NCBI GenBank assembly: GCA_942159475.1 | Contig: OW804095.1 | Location: 151,952,808-152,016,807, forward strand | Direction: 5' to 3' | DNA length: 64,000 nucleotides | Origin: Sthenelais limicola | Lineage: Eukaryota; Annelida; Polychaeta; Phyllodocida; Sigalionidae | In this document: positions 47,228 to 57,761 of the stretch, piece by piece | Layout of the letters: each line of letters begins with the position of its first letter | How positions within the stretch are numbered: the first letter of the stretch is position 1 | Translations under genes and position numbers: made by a program | The notes under the pieces: generated by a model | Database searches by the model: none | What the model was told of the DNA's origin: nothing | The model's input: the letters and a program-made list of their open reading frames with translations, nothing else

Positions 47228-48500
47228 TCAAATAACCATATATTCTGAGGTTTTAGTAAAAGGGTCTGGTTATCTTTCTCTTGATTCAAGTTTTTGTCTA
47301 GTTGTGTATGACTCCTAATATCTCTTGGCAAAGATCACATTCCTCCATGCTTGTGATGTAGAAGGAACAGTGGCAAACATAGGTATGCTAGTAGGCAAAG
47401 CAGATAGCACTCGGCCGAACTAAGCCATCATCAAGGAAAAAATGTAGTGTACAGGACGAGATATGTTTAGGCAAAAATGGGAAGCTGCTAGCTCTGGGAA
47501 CCGAACCTGGGCCACCCGTGTGAAGACACTGAGTCTCAAGAGATATAAGAGTGCTTGACATGAAAGTGGGCCGATCACCAGTGCCTTGTTTTGGTCATAG
47601 AACTTTCTAGTTTTATGTTTTGGTCTCGTCCCAAATCTCATGATATCTCATGTCCAAATCTCTAAAGGCCCACTTCCATGTGAAATCATCATGTCATTTA
47701 TCTGTTCAGACCCTTGACCTTAGTGCATCGGAAGTTCAGGAGGAGGTTCAGGCCTTGGTGCCGGACCTCAAGGAATCTATGGACTACTGTTGGCAGCTAG
47801 AACATCCCTATCATGGAGGGAGTGTGGAAAGCTCCATGCCAAAAACATGGTGCTGAAGCCACCTTGGTACATCCAGTCAGAGGCAGAGGTACAGTCAATT
47901 CTACAATGATCTGGAGCAGTACACTCAGCAATAACATCCCCTCCATTACCATCAAAAGAGATTGACATAGTGGTTGAGACAAGGACCCAGCATACTGTTG
48001 CTGAGGAGGAGAATATCCTGATCATCACCGACCCACTTCCAGCCAATGCACAAGAGGTGGCAATGTGGTTACCACCACCACCACCACCAACCATTCCAGT
48101 CCTACATGTGAAGAAACCAGTATTGCCAGTAAACCACAGAAGGAGGAACATAGTAGGTGCACCAACCATTTTAACTCCAGGCAACGTTGCTGCTCCAGAT
48201 GCCATGTGGGATCAAAGCACCAGTGCAATTATTGCACCTTGTCTGAGTATCCTTGCAAGGGTCCATCTCTTCATGGAGGAAATCATACAAATATGTAGTA
48301 CAAGTAAAAATGTAAACTGGAACTGGGTGATCCTGGTGTTGAAATCCTTCCAGCCGCAGACTGTATGACTAACTCATTCATCAGGCATAAGGCCACATCA
48401 CAAAAATCGCAAGTCAAAACCAGCTGACCAAGCAGGAGGAGTGATTAAGCGGCAAGTCTCCAGACTTGATGTGATGAATGCAGGTAGATGAGTGAAACCA
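47228..48500 (+). other. Cargo stretch with a Cys-rich coding fragment
   Basis: No intact gene. A plus-strand frame at about 48140-48290 has Cys spacing C-x2-C, then KHQCNYC, then C and a terminal HTN, resembling the Cys-rich C-terminus of piggyBac transposases. The upstream part of the same frame is low-complexity Thr and shows no transposase core, so this is a weak match. The minus strand at about 47500-47520 has a GGTTCGGTTCC B-box-like motif, perhaps from a SINE. Confidence 0.3.
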
Positions 48501-48769
48501 GTACCCAATACTGAGATACTGTGTTTTATGTATCTTTAGAGATGTAGAATATTGGTGCTTCAGCAGTAATGAATAGATGCTTGCAAGCTTGTAGGATCAG
48601 TATGAAGCCTTGCAAAGTCTTTTTTCCAATTTTTTCAGGGGCACCAAGCATATATAGTATATAGAAAAAAGAAATAAAACATACCAATGAAACAATGCAT
48701 TGAGAAAAAAATAAAAAAAACATTGCAACATCATAGAGCAAATATTACAAATAAACCAGTAATATTGGT

Positions 48770-50610
48770 ATTAGGTGAACATTAGGCTAGCTGGTTGACA
48801 GCCAGTCCCCCTTTGCCCTACTGTTACAAGCCAATATGACTCACTTGATGTTATCGGCTCCACATGGCTCAATAATTGGGTTACCATGACAACAATTGTC
48901 TTAAAATGATCAAAAACATCTAGGCTATAATTCTGGCAAAAGAAAATATGACATTCTATGTGCATGAAGTCTTGCAAAGTCGTCATTTTCTCAGATGCAC
49001 CAAGGATATTGCAATATCTCAGATGGTTACCATGGCAACCAAAGAAAAAAATAATAAAACATTCCAATGGAAACTGGAAATAATGCATTGATGGTGATGC
49101 ACAACAATTATTGACACATCACAGATCAAATGTTGCAAATAAGCCAGTAATATTAGTATCAGTTGAACATAAGTTTGAGTGGTTGACAGCCAGTCCCTGT
49201 TGATGGTCCCCCTTGACGCTAACGTCAATAACCAATGTGACTCCATCCATGTAATCAGCTCCACAGGCATTAATAATTGGGTTACCATGGCAACAAAGGT
49301 CTCAAAATGATCAGAATTATTTAGGCTACAGATCTGGCATAAAAAATATTTCATTAGATGGGTTTGAGGTACTGTAAAGTCCTCATTTTCCCAGGAAAAC
49401 ATGGAATATTGAATTAATTCAGATGGTTACCATGGCAACCATAGAAATATTGAATAAACATTCCAATGAAAACTAGAAATAATACATGGATGGATATGCA
49501 CACAAATTATTGACACATCACAGATCAAATGTTGCAAATAAGCCAGTACTATCAGTATCAGTTGAACATAAGCATATGTGGTTAACGGCCAGTCCCCTTT
49601 GACGCTAACATCTATAGCCAATGTGTCTCCCCCAATGTAATCAGCTCCACAGGCATTAATAATTGGGTTACCATGGCAACAAAGGTCTCATATTGGTGAG
49701 AATTATTTAGGCTACAGATCTGGCATAAAAAATATTTCATTAGATGGGTGTGAAGTACTGTAGAGTCCTCATTTTCCCAGGAAAACATGGAATATTGAAT
49801 TAATTCAGATGGTTACCATGGCAACCATAGAAATATTGAATTAAACATTCCAATGAACACTAGAAATAATACATGGATGGATATGCACACAAATTACTGA
49901 CACATCACAGATCAAATGTTGCAAATAAGCCAGTACTATTAGTATCAGATGAACATAAGTATATGTGGTTGACGGCCAGTCCCCTTTGACGCTAACGTCA
50001 ATAACCAATATGACTCCATCCATGTAATCAGCTCCACAGGCATTAATAATTGGGTTACCATGGCAACAAAGGTCTCATATTGATGAGAATTATTTAGGCT
50101 ACAGATCTGGCATACAAAATATTTCATTAGACGTGTGTGCAGTACTGTAAAGTCCTCATTTTCCCAGCTAAACATAAAATATTGAATTAATTCAGATGGT
50201 TACCATGGCAACCAAAGAAATATTGAATTAAACATTCCAATGAACACTAGAAATAATACATCAATGGATATGCACACAAATTACTGACACATCACAGATC
50301 AAATGTTGCAAATAAGCCAGTACTATTAGTATCAGTTGAAGATAAGTATATGTGGTTAACGGCCAGTCCCATTTGACGCTAACGTCAATAACCAATGTGA
50401 CTCCATCCATGTAATCAGCTCCACAGGCATTAATAATTGGGTTACCATGGCAACAAAGGTCTCAAAATGATGATAACATCCTCCACGATCTTTTCCTTTA
50501 TGTGAACTCTTGAAAATACCAATTCTTGACACTTATTTATCACTAAATCCGAAAATATGCAAAAAAATAATATTTTGGCCATTTTTCTGGTTACCATGGC
50601 AACATTTTTT
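48770..50610. repeat. Tandem array, 386-400-bp unit, with X-box motifs
   Basis: About four and a half units (starts of the marker AGATGGTTACCATGG at 49021, 49421, 49807, 50193; spacing 400, 386, 386), the later units more alike. Each unit has two copies of GTTACCATGGCAAC, ten in all at 48880, 49026, 49281, 49426, 49667, 49812, 50054, 50199, 50441 and 50590, the first with one mismatch. This is a near-ideal RFX-type X-box. Repeated short minus-strand frames across the array are translations of the repeat, not genes. Confidence 0.85.
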
Positions 50611-50764
50611 AAAAAAATATTCCAGAAAACACATCTTGACATAATAAGCTTTCAGATGATATATTGGTTACCTTACTACACAAAAGACAACATACCATAA
50701 CACAAGTATGATTTTACCATCACATTTAGCTGATTTTACCCTCAGGAATACAGATGTCAAAGGG

Positions 50765-50768
50765 TTAA
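50765..50768. repeat. TTAA target duplication, right
   Basis: Target-site duplication at the right border, next to the inverted end TGTCAAAGGG. The env frame passes through it (codons CTT AAx). Confidence 0.8.
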
Positions 50769-52485
50769 GGTTCCTCAGACAACACAAAAGGCTGACTTTA
50801 CCTCTTGGGGCGAGCCCCTTTCGGCGGAGGTAGATTATTCCCAGGGTCATGACTCCTAGGAGAGTGGGGATGAGAGTGGCTATACCCCAGATAGAACTTT
50901 CAGACCAAAGGGTGGAGGAAATCAGGGGGGAAACGGGTTTAGGAAAATCTGTCAGGGCGAGTAAGGGTATTTCAGCTCTTGGCAGGAAAGTCAATTGCTG
51001 ATCTAAATGGGGGTAAAGGGATAATTTGCCATAAGTCAGATTAAACCCAGGGAGGGGCATAATCTTGGGGATGGGGAGTGTTATATGGGACTCATGGCGT
51101 TGGATGCTACTTACACGCCAATCCTTTCCAACCAGGAGACAACCGCCTTCTAAAATCACCCTGGCATGCCGGTGATACGTTTGTATCACTGGTTTCTGCC
51201 CAGGGCACCTCAAGATTGTTTCCAGAGGTTCATAAATAGCCAGAATTACAGAAGAAATGGACTCTCCCTCTCTAAACACTTGGTTTGTTAAGTTATTTCT
51301 TTTTACAATCTGCGCCTTACAAAGGTCTGGCTTTTTACCTAAAATAATATTTGTTTCGCAGGTCGGGGTTAGATGCTCTATTGCAGCTGAGCAAATCTGG
51401 GGTTCAAACCCGATACAGTGCTGAGGAAGAAATGATGCGCTGGATATGCTATCTAGGGCCACCTCCTCCTCTCCTACCAACTTTCTCAGGTGGTCAGCAC
51501 CATATGGGACCGGAAAATACTTTAATCTATAGTGTAAAAATTGAGTGCCTGAAACTGCCGGAATTACTGTCTGGTATATTAGCTCCTGTTCGCCGTCTAA
51601 TAATAGTCGAACGTTCAGGTGTCTATAATACCAGCGGTTATCTTGTGGGGTGTAATGTTTCCCTTCTTGTAATTTAGACAATATTTCTGATAAGTAGGCC
51701 AGTGGTAAAATCTGGTCTGTTAAGAATCCCCTTTCCAGCTGAATGCGCTGGCGATAAAATAATTCGTTTTGACGGTGGTAATTTTCCACCGCCCTACTCA
51801 CTCGCTGCAATAGAATATCCACTTCCCTTTTCATATGAATCCTGTGAATATCTTTACTGAAACCATTTAACTGTGTTAGAATGTCTGCCACTTGGCGGGA
51901 GATGTTACTTGCTGCAGCTTGGAGCTGCGCGATGTCCAAGCGGTTCTCTGTCATGTAGAGCCTTGTCTGATTCAACACCGACACCATCTCTTCCTGACAA
52001 TGGGCCAATGCGCTCTCGCTAGCCTGAGCTTCTTGTACTGCAGATCTTAATTCGTTCACCTGTCCTACAGTGGCGGTGCCAAACAAGGCACGGCTTAGCG
52101 AGCCCACAAAATTGAATAGGCCTCTCTTCCTTCGGGTGTCTTGTTGGACTGGTGTTGGAATCTCTGCCTGGAGGAAACCCATGTGCTCCTCCCAGGCATT
52201 GACATCTCTGTCTCCCACAACCTCCGCCTGTCTGAGTTCTCCAATTCGTCTTCTTAGGACGGAGACCCAAGCACTGACAGGAGGGGGCGTGGGGGGGTGT
52301 AGAACGATCACTGTTGTCCAAGTCGCGGTCAGGGCTCTGACCTCCCCCTCCTCATACACCAGCACCCCTTCCTCCTCAAACAAATCGCCATTAGCCATCA
52401 TAGCCAGGGTGATTATGAGGAGGGACTGGAAGGTGTAGGTTGAGAGAAGTCCGTCACTGGTGGTGCCCCTGGGTCGAACTCCCAT
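50765..52485 (-). CDS. env: Envelope-like protein, main part (interrupted)
   Basis: Third frame of the retroelement, overlapping the end of pol. Membrane fusion glycoprotein of the baculovirus F / insect errantivirus env type. Seen: a hydrophobic N-terminal segment (about 19-31) as possible signal peptide; a furin-type site RRKR at 118-121; a fusion-peptide-like GLFNFVGSLSRALFGTAT directly after it; a heptad-like region about 140-250; a Cys-rich domain about 350-400; and one transmembrane segment at about 532-553. Translation off the genome is diverted after about residue 573, where a TTAA marks the piggyBac-like insertion; about 32 further codons to a stop at 50668 belong to the insert. Whether the ATG at 52485 or a spliced start is used is unknown. 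Confidence 0.88.
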
Positions 52486-55400
52486 GGTTGGGGCTGTGGT
52501 GGGGGTGACGGTGGGGGTGGGGGTGTAGGTGGTGGTGATAGTGGTGGCGATGGTGGGGGTATACAGGGCAGCTTCCTCGGCCTCTGCACGGGTGAAGTGG
52601 GCGTGGCTGGGTTTGGTGAGGAGTCAGGCCTTTCCCTCTTAGTAGAGCCTAGAGGGTGGAACACTTTGATCCTCTTTTCAGTGCATTCAGAGGTGGTGGT
52701 CAAAGCCTTGGGTTTAGGGCACTTGGTTGGGGTCTCTATCCTCCCTCTTTTTGCCCTTGACCTTGTAACAGGACCTGGTGGTGGTGTGCGCGGGGGAGCA
52801 GTCTCCACAGCAACGGCTGGTGGCAGGGGTCGGCGCAATGTAACTGGCTTAGGTGAAGCTAGTACTAGCACCTTCTCCCTCGGCGGTCGCTGCTGGGGTG
52901 GGCGTGGCACTTGTTGTGGTTGAGGTGGGCGTGGCACTTGGTCCTCGTCCTCCACATGCATGTGCTCGTCCTCTGGTTGCTCTGCTCTCGCTTGGTCTTC
53001 CTGTTCTATCTGAATTGTAGGAGGCATGTTTGGTATGGGTAAATAAACAGTGTCGGGCACTGCCCTAGGCTGGGGTGGGGGAGGTGGTGGAACATGAACT
53101 TGTTGAGCTTTTTGGGCTTGTCTCCGAGCCTTATTTCTCTTTCCTTGACCCGCCCTCGGTTGCCTAGTTCTCAGTACATCCCATTCTATTTCCCCAGATA
53201 CCATTTTTACCCTATCCCTATTTATATGCCTGCGTTCACCCTGGGGTCCCCTCATAGTTAGGGTGGTACCCCTTATCCCCGTTATTACATAACCATGATC
53301 CCACTTTGGATCCAATGGAGCGCTGGTGCCTGATAGCACCACCACATGATCCCCTATTTTTAGATCCTTTGCATTTGCTCTGGCCCTTAATCTCTCATAA
53401 TTAGCCACTCTACTGGCCTCAGTGCGCTCAGCAGCTTCTCTGAACGCATCTGTTAAGGCCTGTAGGCGCTCACTGAGTACGGCATCTTCTGTTCCCTCGG
53501 GAGTGGGGAATATTTTGGAAAAGGGATATCTTGGATTGGTGCCGAAAGTTAAAAAATATGGTGTAAAACCAGTCACACAAGAAGTGGAGACTCTATGTGC
53601 CCAGAGGGTTGGACCTAAATGGCTCTCCCACTCTGCTGGTCTTGCATTGATGAATTTTCTTAGTATATTTTTAAAAGTTTTGTTAAATCTTTCAATTTTA
53701 CCATTTGTCTGGGGGTGAAAAGCTGTAGAATGCCTTACTTCAGTGCCTATGGATTTAAGGTACCCTTCCACTTGCTGGTTCATAAATTCGAGTCCCCGGT
53801 CGGTGATGAGCACCTCTGGGGGGCCATACCTAGGGACATATTCATTAGCCAGATAATCAGCAATGTTTTTAGCTGCTTTGGAGGGTATGGGTTTGACTTC
53901 TACCCAGCCAGTTGCGTGATCTATTACAGTCAAGATGTATCTATTACCTTTATCAGAGACTGGGAAGGGACCACAGAGATCCATTCCCAGTATCTGACCA
54001 GGATATTTTGCTATTGGCATCGCAGTAGGAGGTACATGCGCCCTACCCACTCTGTTTACAGCACACCTAGCGCATCGGATTAAGACATTATAGGTATCTC
54101 TTCTCATGGTGGGCCATTTATAAGCCTCTTGGATCCTATCTAGGGTCTTCCTCATGCCCTGGTGGCCTACTTCAGTGTGGGCGCGCCTCACTACTCTATG
54201 CCTAGCTGAGGGTGGCAGGACCAGGCGGGGGTAGGCTGGCTTGCCTGGGGGAGGGGTGAGAGTGAAAAGCATGCCATCAATTATTGTGTAATCCCCCTCA
54301 TCCTCCATCCCCTGTTGAAATTGTTCCAACTCCCTCTGTTCTAAACGTATTTTGTCTTTCTCGAGTTTATCAAATTCCCAAGGAATTTCATCTATCTCCT
54401 CCAAGGCACAGACTTCAAGAGAACTGAGAGTCGGCCCTTCCTTCTTGGGGTTTGTTTTTATTCGAGAAAGCATGTCTGCCCTGATATTGTTTGACCCTTT
54501 TCTATATTCAATGGGAGCCCCAAACTCTGCTATTAATACCGCCCATCTTTGAATTTTGGTGTTTTTAACTTCTCCCACAAACAGAGACTTTAAAGGCTTG
54601 TGGTCAGTGTAAATTTTGAATTCGCTTCCCTGTAGATAAGGTCTGAGCTTATTTAAGGCATACACGATTGCATAAGCTTCCTTTTCAATCGTGGCCCAAT
54701 TGAGTTGTGGCCCAGAGAGTTGTTTAGAGATATACTGAACTGGCCTCTCTATGCCTTCACTATCAGACTGGACCAATATGGCCCCAATTGCGTAATCACA
54801 CGCATCGCTATAGAGACGATAAGGCTTATCCAACTGAGGGTGCGCCATTACTCTATCTGAAGTTAGTAATTCCTTCAGAGTTTCAAATGAGCTTTGCTGC
54901 TCTTCCAACCATTCGAACCTGGCATACTTTTTGGTAAGTTTGACCAAAGGATGAGCTACCTTAGCATAATCTGGGATACATTGACGGTAATACCCAGTCA
55001 TTCCTAGGAAGGAGCGAATTCCGCTCACATCCTCTGGAGGTAGCATATCCCTGATAGCACTACATTTATCTGGGTGGGAATTAATTCCATCTTTTGAAAC
55101 TTGGTAGCCGAGGAGATCTACCTTCTCTTGTTTGAAAATACATTTACCCTTTTTGACTGTAATTCCGTATTCTTCTAATTTATCAAACACCAGAGCCAAA
55201 TGGTGATCATGCTCCTCTTCAGATTTGGAATAGATTACAATATCATCTATGAAAGTCATGCAAAATTTGCCAATAAATTCCGAAAACATTTTGTTCATGG
55301 CCCGTTGAAAGACGGCTGGTGCGTTAGTGAGTCCAAAAGGCATCCTACAGAATTGAAATAGGCCCCTATGGCACACAAACGCTGTCTTTTCCATGCTATC

Positions 55401-56228
55401 CGGGTCCATCTCTACTTGCCAGTAGCCGCTTTTTAGGTCGATGGTGGAAAAGACAGTTGATCCTGCTAAACTGTCAAAAATATCTTGAATATTTGGAAGT
55501 GGATGAGCATCCTTTTTGCTTACAGAGTTTAGTTTTCTGAAGTCGACACAAGGTCTATTGCTCCCATCTTTCTTTGGGACCAACAATATCGGGCTTCCCC
55601 ATGCTGAGCTGCTGGGTTCTATTACTCCCAGCTCCAGCATTTCATCTAATTCTTTATCTACAAGTTTTCTCTTGGCCAGGGGCAAACGATAGGGGCGTTG
55701 ATTAATTGGGCGCGCATTTCCAGTATCTATGTGCATTTTCACATCTTTAAAGGTACCTAATTTTCCCTGTTTTCCTATGCCAAAAACAGCGGGGTATTTT
55801 TCTTCCCATGCTTCTGCCTCTGTGTGGATAGAGGCGAATTCTTGATCTGCACTACCCACTTGTTGCCTTCTGTAACTTTTTCCTTCCAAAATTACCTTTC
55901 TTTTTCTGAAGCTAATTTGGGCATCTAATATAAATAAGGCATCATCCCCCAGAAGCAGTTCATGGTGAAGTCTTCTTACAATATAAACTGGAAATGAGCT
56001 ACCCCCCAAGTTAACTATCGCCTGCCCTTCAGTTTTGAGATCATGACCAGAGAGTGATTTAAGAGATTCCCCCTTTGTCAATACGAGAGGCCAATGATGG
56101 GTTTTGCAAAAGGCTCTCCATACATCCTCTCGCATTAGACTCCTTGACGCGCCGGTATCAATGAGTGCACGCATCTCCATCCCCGCCACTGAGATGGAGA
56201 GACAGAACCTCTCATCCGGCGTTTCTAT
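52413..56228 (-). CDS. pol: Pol polyprotein: protease, RT, RNase H, integrase
   Basis: Open frame of more than 1,258 codons, -1 relative to gag. It has no ATG upstream of the protease and stays open back to the G-run at the end of gag. Residues counted from the GTG at 56189: aspartic protease DTGAS 11-15; reverse transcriptase about 155-335 with FIDD at 313-316 as catalytic box; RNase H with D462, E504, D529 and D572; integrase zinc finger H671/H676/C706/C709; integrase catalytic triad D736, D797, E833; GPY/F-like C-terminal module near 930-1000. A proline-rich tail of about 250 residues follows, longer than in most relatives, and its role is unknown. The domain order (integrase last) is that of Ty3/gypsy elements. 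All catalytic residues are present. The end overlaps the env start by about 73 nt in another frame. Confidence 0.95.
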   Translation of the reverse strand: METPDERFCLSISVAGMEMRALIDTGASRSLMREDVWRAFCKTHHWPLVLTKGESLKSLSGHDLKTEGQAIVNLGGSSFPVYIVRRLHHELLLGDDALFILDAQISFRKRKVILEGKSYRRQQVGSADQEFASIHTEAEAWEEKYPAVFGIGKQGKLGTFKDVKMHIDTGNARPINQRPYRLPLAKRKLVDKELDEMLELGVIEPSSSAWGSPILLVPKKDGSNRPCVDFRKLNSVSKKDAHPLPNIQDIFDSLAGSTVFSTIDLKSGYWQVEMDPDSMEKTAFVCHRGLFQFCRMPFGLTNAPAVFQRAMNKMFSEFIGKFCMTFIDDIVIYSKSEEEHDHHLALVFDKLEEYGITVKKGKCIFKQEKVDLLGYQVSKDGINSHPDKCSAIRDMLPPEDVSGIRSFLGMTGYYRQCIPDYAKVAHPLVKLTKKYARFEWLEEQQSSFETLKELLTSDRVMAHPQLDKPYRLYSDACDYAIGAILVQSDSEGIERPVQYISKQLSGPQLNWATIEKEAYAIVYALNKLRPYLQGSEFKIYTDHKPLKSLFVGEVKNTKIQRWAVLIAEFGAPIEYRKGSNNIRADMLSRIKTNPKKEGPTLSSLEVCALEEIDEIPWEFDKLEKDKIRLEQRELEQFQQGMEDEGDYTIIDGMLFTLTPPPGKPAYPRLVLPPSARHRVVRRAHTEVGHQGMRKTLDRIQEAYKWPTMRRDTYNVLIRCARCAVNRVGRAHVPPTAMPIAKYPGQILGMDLCGPFPVSDKGNRYILTVIDHATGWVEVKPIPSKAAKNIADYLANEYVPRYGPPEVLITDRGLEFMNQQVEGYLKSIGTEVRHSTAFHPQTNGKIERFNKTFKNILRKFINARPAEWESHLGPTLWAHRVSTSCVTGFTPYFLTFGTNPRYPFSKIFPTPEGTEDAVLSERLQALTDAFREAAERTEASRVANYERLRARANAKDLKIGDHVVVLSGTSAPLDPKWDHGYVITGIRGTTLTMRGPQGERRHINRDRVKMVSGEIEWDVLRTRQPRAGQGKRNKARRQAQKAQQVHVPPPPPPQPRAVPDTVYLPIPNMPPTIQIEQEDQARAEQPEDEHMHVEDEDQVPRPPQPQQVPRPPQQRPPREKVLVLASPKPVTLRRPLPPAVAVETAPPRTPPPGPVTRSRAKRGRIETPTKCPKPKALTTTSECTEKRIKVFHPLGSTKRERPDSSPNPATPTSPVQRPRKLPCIPPPSPPLSPPPTPPPPPSPPPQPQPWEFDPGAPPVTDFSQPTPSSPSS

Positions 56229-57403
56229 TCCCCCTGGTTAACATATTTGGCTGGCTTTTGAGTGGTAGAGGCCATCTGCATGGCCGCCACCACTGCAGCC
56301 TGTACATGTGCATAGCGGTGGGAACATTCTCTTGCGAAGTGTCCCTCCTCCCCACACTCATAACAGACATTTTTACCCCTAAACCTCTTCCCTCCTCCCT
56401 GCTTATTTTTTTCCGGTCCTGGATTATCATTTCCCTTCCCCTTCCCTTTCCCTGGGTGGTTTACTACCTGAGAACTGGCAATCGGGGGTGGGGGATAGGA
56501 CGTGTTGAAATATGGGGGATACATAGGCAACATGGGTGTCTGAAAGGGGTACTGGGGTGCTGCACCTGATTGGGGAACGATCACTGTGGGGTTGGATGGT
56601 TTCCCCGTCTCCATCCTTTCTACTAATTTTGTAAGGTAATTCACCTTTGACTCCAAATCAGCTATTAGCTTCCAATCTGAAGCATCTGTAGGATTTGGCC
56701 CAGAAGGGGCCATTCTCTTAGGGAGGATAGCCCCAATTTCCATTGGTTCATCCTTCCTATCCCCTCTGGTAGGTTGCCCTGCCAGAGCGAAGGTGTGAGC
56801 AGCAGCTGAGGCTTGTCTTATTGCCTCAGCCAGGGTATCAGGGCGAGCAGCAAATACGTCATGACGTATTTGCTCATCCCTGAGTCCCAACACAAAATTC
56901 CTGACCAACGTCTCTTGGACTATCTCGTGGTCAAGGTTATCCACGCTGTAAGCCCTCTGAGACGCTAGCTGGAACTTGCGTCCGTATTGCTTCGCATCCT
57001 CATATGGGAGCTGATAGAGGTCGGTGAGCCTTGCTCGCAGCTGCTGTTCCTCCTCTTCATTCATGAAGAGGCGGAATATCTCAGCCCTCTCCAGATCCCA
57101 TGTCCTATTGGCCGGTACCTGCAGGAATCCTGCCACGCACCTCGCTAGAGGCCCGCTGGCAAGAGTTCCCAAAAGCTCTAGAGTGAGCGTATCATTCGCT
57201 ACACAATAGGCCTTTGCCCTGCTTATCCCATCTAGCCACTCTCTCAAAGTGTCCTTATTGGACCCATCATTCACTCCTAGCATGGCGCCATGGCGTTCCA
57301 TGCGCCTTCTGACCTCTTTGATAGCCGCAAACCTGGCCCTCCTTTGACCCTCGTCAAGCATGGCCAAGTCCGCGGCATTGAGATCCCAATTGATGTCCGC
57401 CAT
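56225..57403 (-). CDS. gag: Gag polyprotein of the retroelement
   Basis: 392-codon open frame for the capsid/nucleocapsid precursor that packages element RNA. The start ATG (57403) opens with MADINWDLNAADLAMLDEGQ. The central part (about residues 30-210) is helical and carries the retrotransposon-gag pattern of Trp, Arg and Phe residues, including a FxLASQRAYSVDNLDHE-type stretch and an FVLGLRDEQIRHDV stretch. A proline-rich linker follows, then one CCHC zinc knuckle, CYECGEEGHFAREC (residues 347-360), preceded by a Gly/Lys basic patch. It ends at a TAG right after a run of five G. Pol begins in the -1 frame there, so Gag-Pol is likely made by ribosomal frameshifting. The frame is intact, fitting a young insertion. 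Confidence 0.93.
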   Translation of the reverse strand: MADINWDLNAADLAMLDEGQRRARFAAIKEVRRRMERHGAMLGVNDGSNKDTLREWLDGISRAKAYCVANDTLTLELLGTLASGPLARCVAGFLQVPANRTWDLERAEIFRLFMNEEEEQQLRARLTDLYQLPYEDAKQYGRKFQLASQRAYSVDNLDHEIVQETLVRNFVLGLRDEQIRHDVFAARPDTLAEAIRQASAAAHTFALAGQPTRGDRKDEPMEIGAILPKRMAPSGPNPTDASDWKLIADLESKVNYLTKLVERMETGKPSNPTVIVPQSGAAPQYPFQTPMLPMYPPYFNTSYPPPPIASSQVVNHPGKGKGKGNDNPGPEKNKQGGGKRFRGKNVCYECGEEGHFARECSHRYAHVQAAVVAAMQMASTTQKPAKYVNQGE

Positions 57404-57761
57404 GTTTTACACTTTGATGAGAGAGAGAGAGAGAAAAAAAAAAGGAAAACTAGATGGCACAAGGTACAGAGTTATAACCAACAGAACCCAGAACCTAGCA
57501 AAGTTTTACCCCGAACATTGCTCACCCACTCTCCTTGTATTATGAGTGTTTGAGTGTGATCATTCTCCCAACCCTATACAGTGGCCCAGATCCACCCTCC
57601 ACACATCCCATAAGTATAATTTATAAGCTCAATCAGAGTTTTAGAGTTCCACTCACCTACTCTTCCAGCTCATCTTGCCTCTCCTAGGCTATGTCTCACT
57701 TCCAGTCAGAAGATTGGGTTGTTGCTCAACTTAGCAACTGAGTCTCTTAGTGGTTCGCCAG
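57404..57761 (-). other. Retroelement leader with primer-binding site
   Basis: About 358 bp between the 5' LTR and the gag start. The first bases after the LTR, one C and then TGGCGAACCACTAAGAGAC, are in the primer-binding-site position and begin with the expected TGG (complement of a tRNA CCA end). A GA/AG-repeat purine run lies just upstream of gag at about 57420-57450. No other gene is seen. Confidence 0.65.

Larger units (their letters stand above)
36504..50764. mobile_element. 14.26-kb piggyBac-like element with cargo
   Basis: Block flanked by TTAA on both sides (36500-36503 and 50765-50768), the fixed target duplication of the piggyBac superfamily. The ends match as inverted repeats over CCCTTTxACA (left CCCTTTCACAGCGATAGG, right, reverse strand, CCCTTTGACATCTGTATT), as is typical for piggyBac-like elements. 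The left end carries a 16-bp perfect palindrome GGCCCAAATTTGGGCC (36520-36535). No intact transposase is present, so it must be mobilised in trans. Only a Cys-rich fragment near 48140-48290 may be a relic of one. Size is far above normal piggyBac elements (2-4 kb). The interior is degenerate repeats while the surrounding retroelement is young, so old DNA was carried recently. Confidence 0.8.

Noticed and set aside
48525..50180. Series of 60-127-codon minus frames
   Set aside because: They recur with the 386-400-bp tandem unit and share no protein features; repeat shadows.
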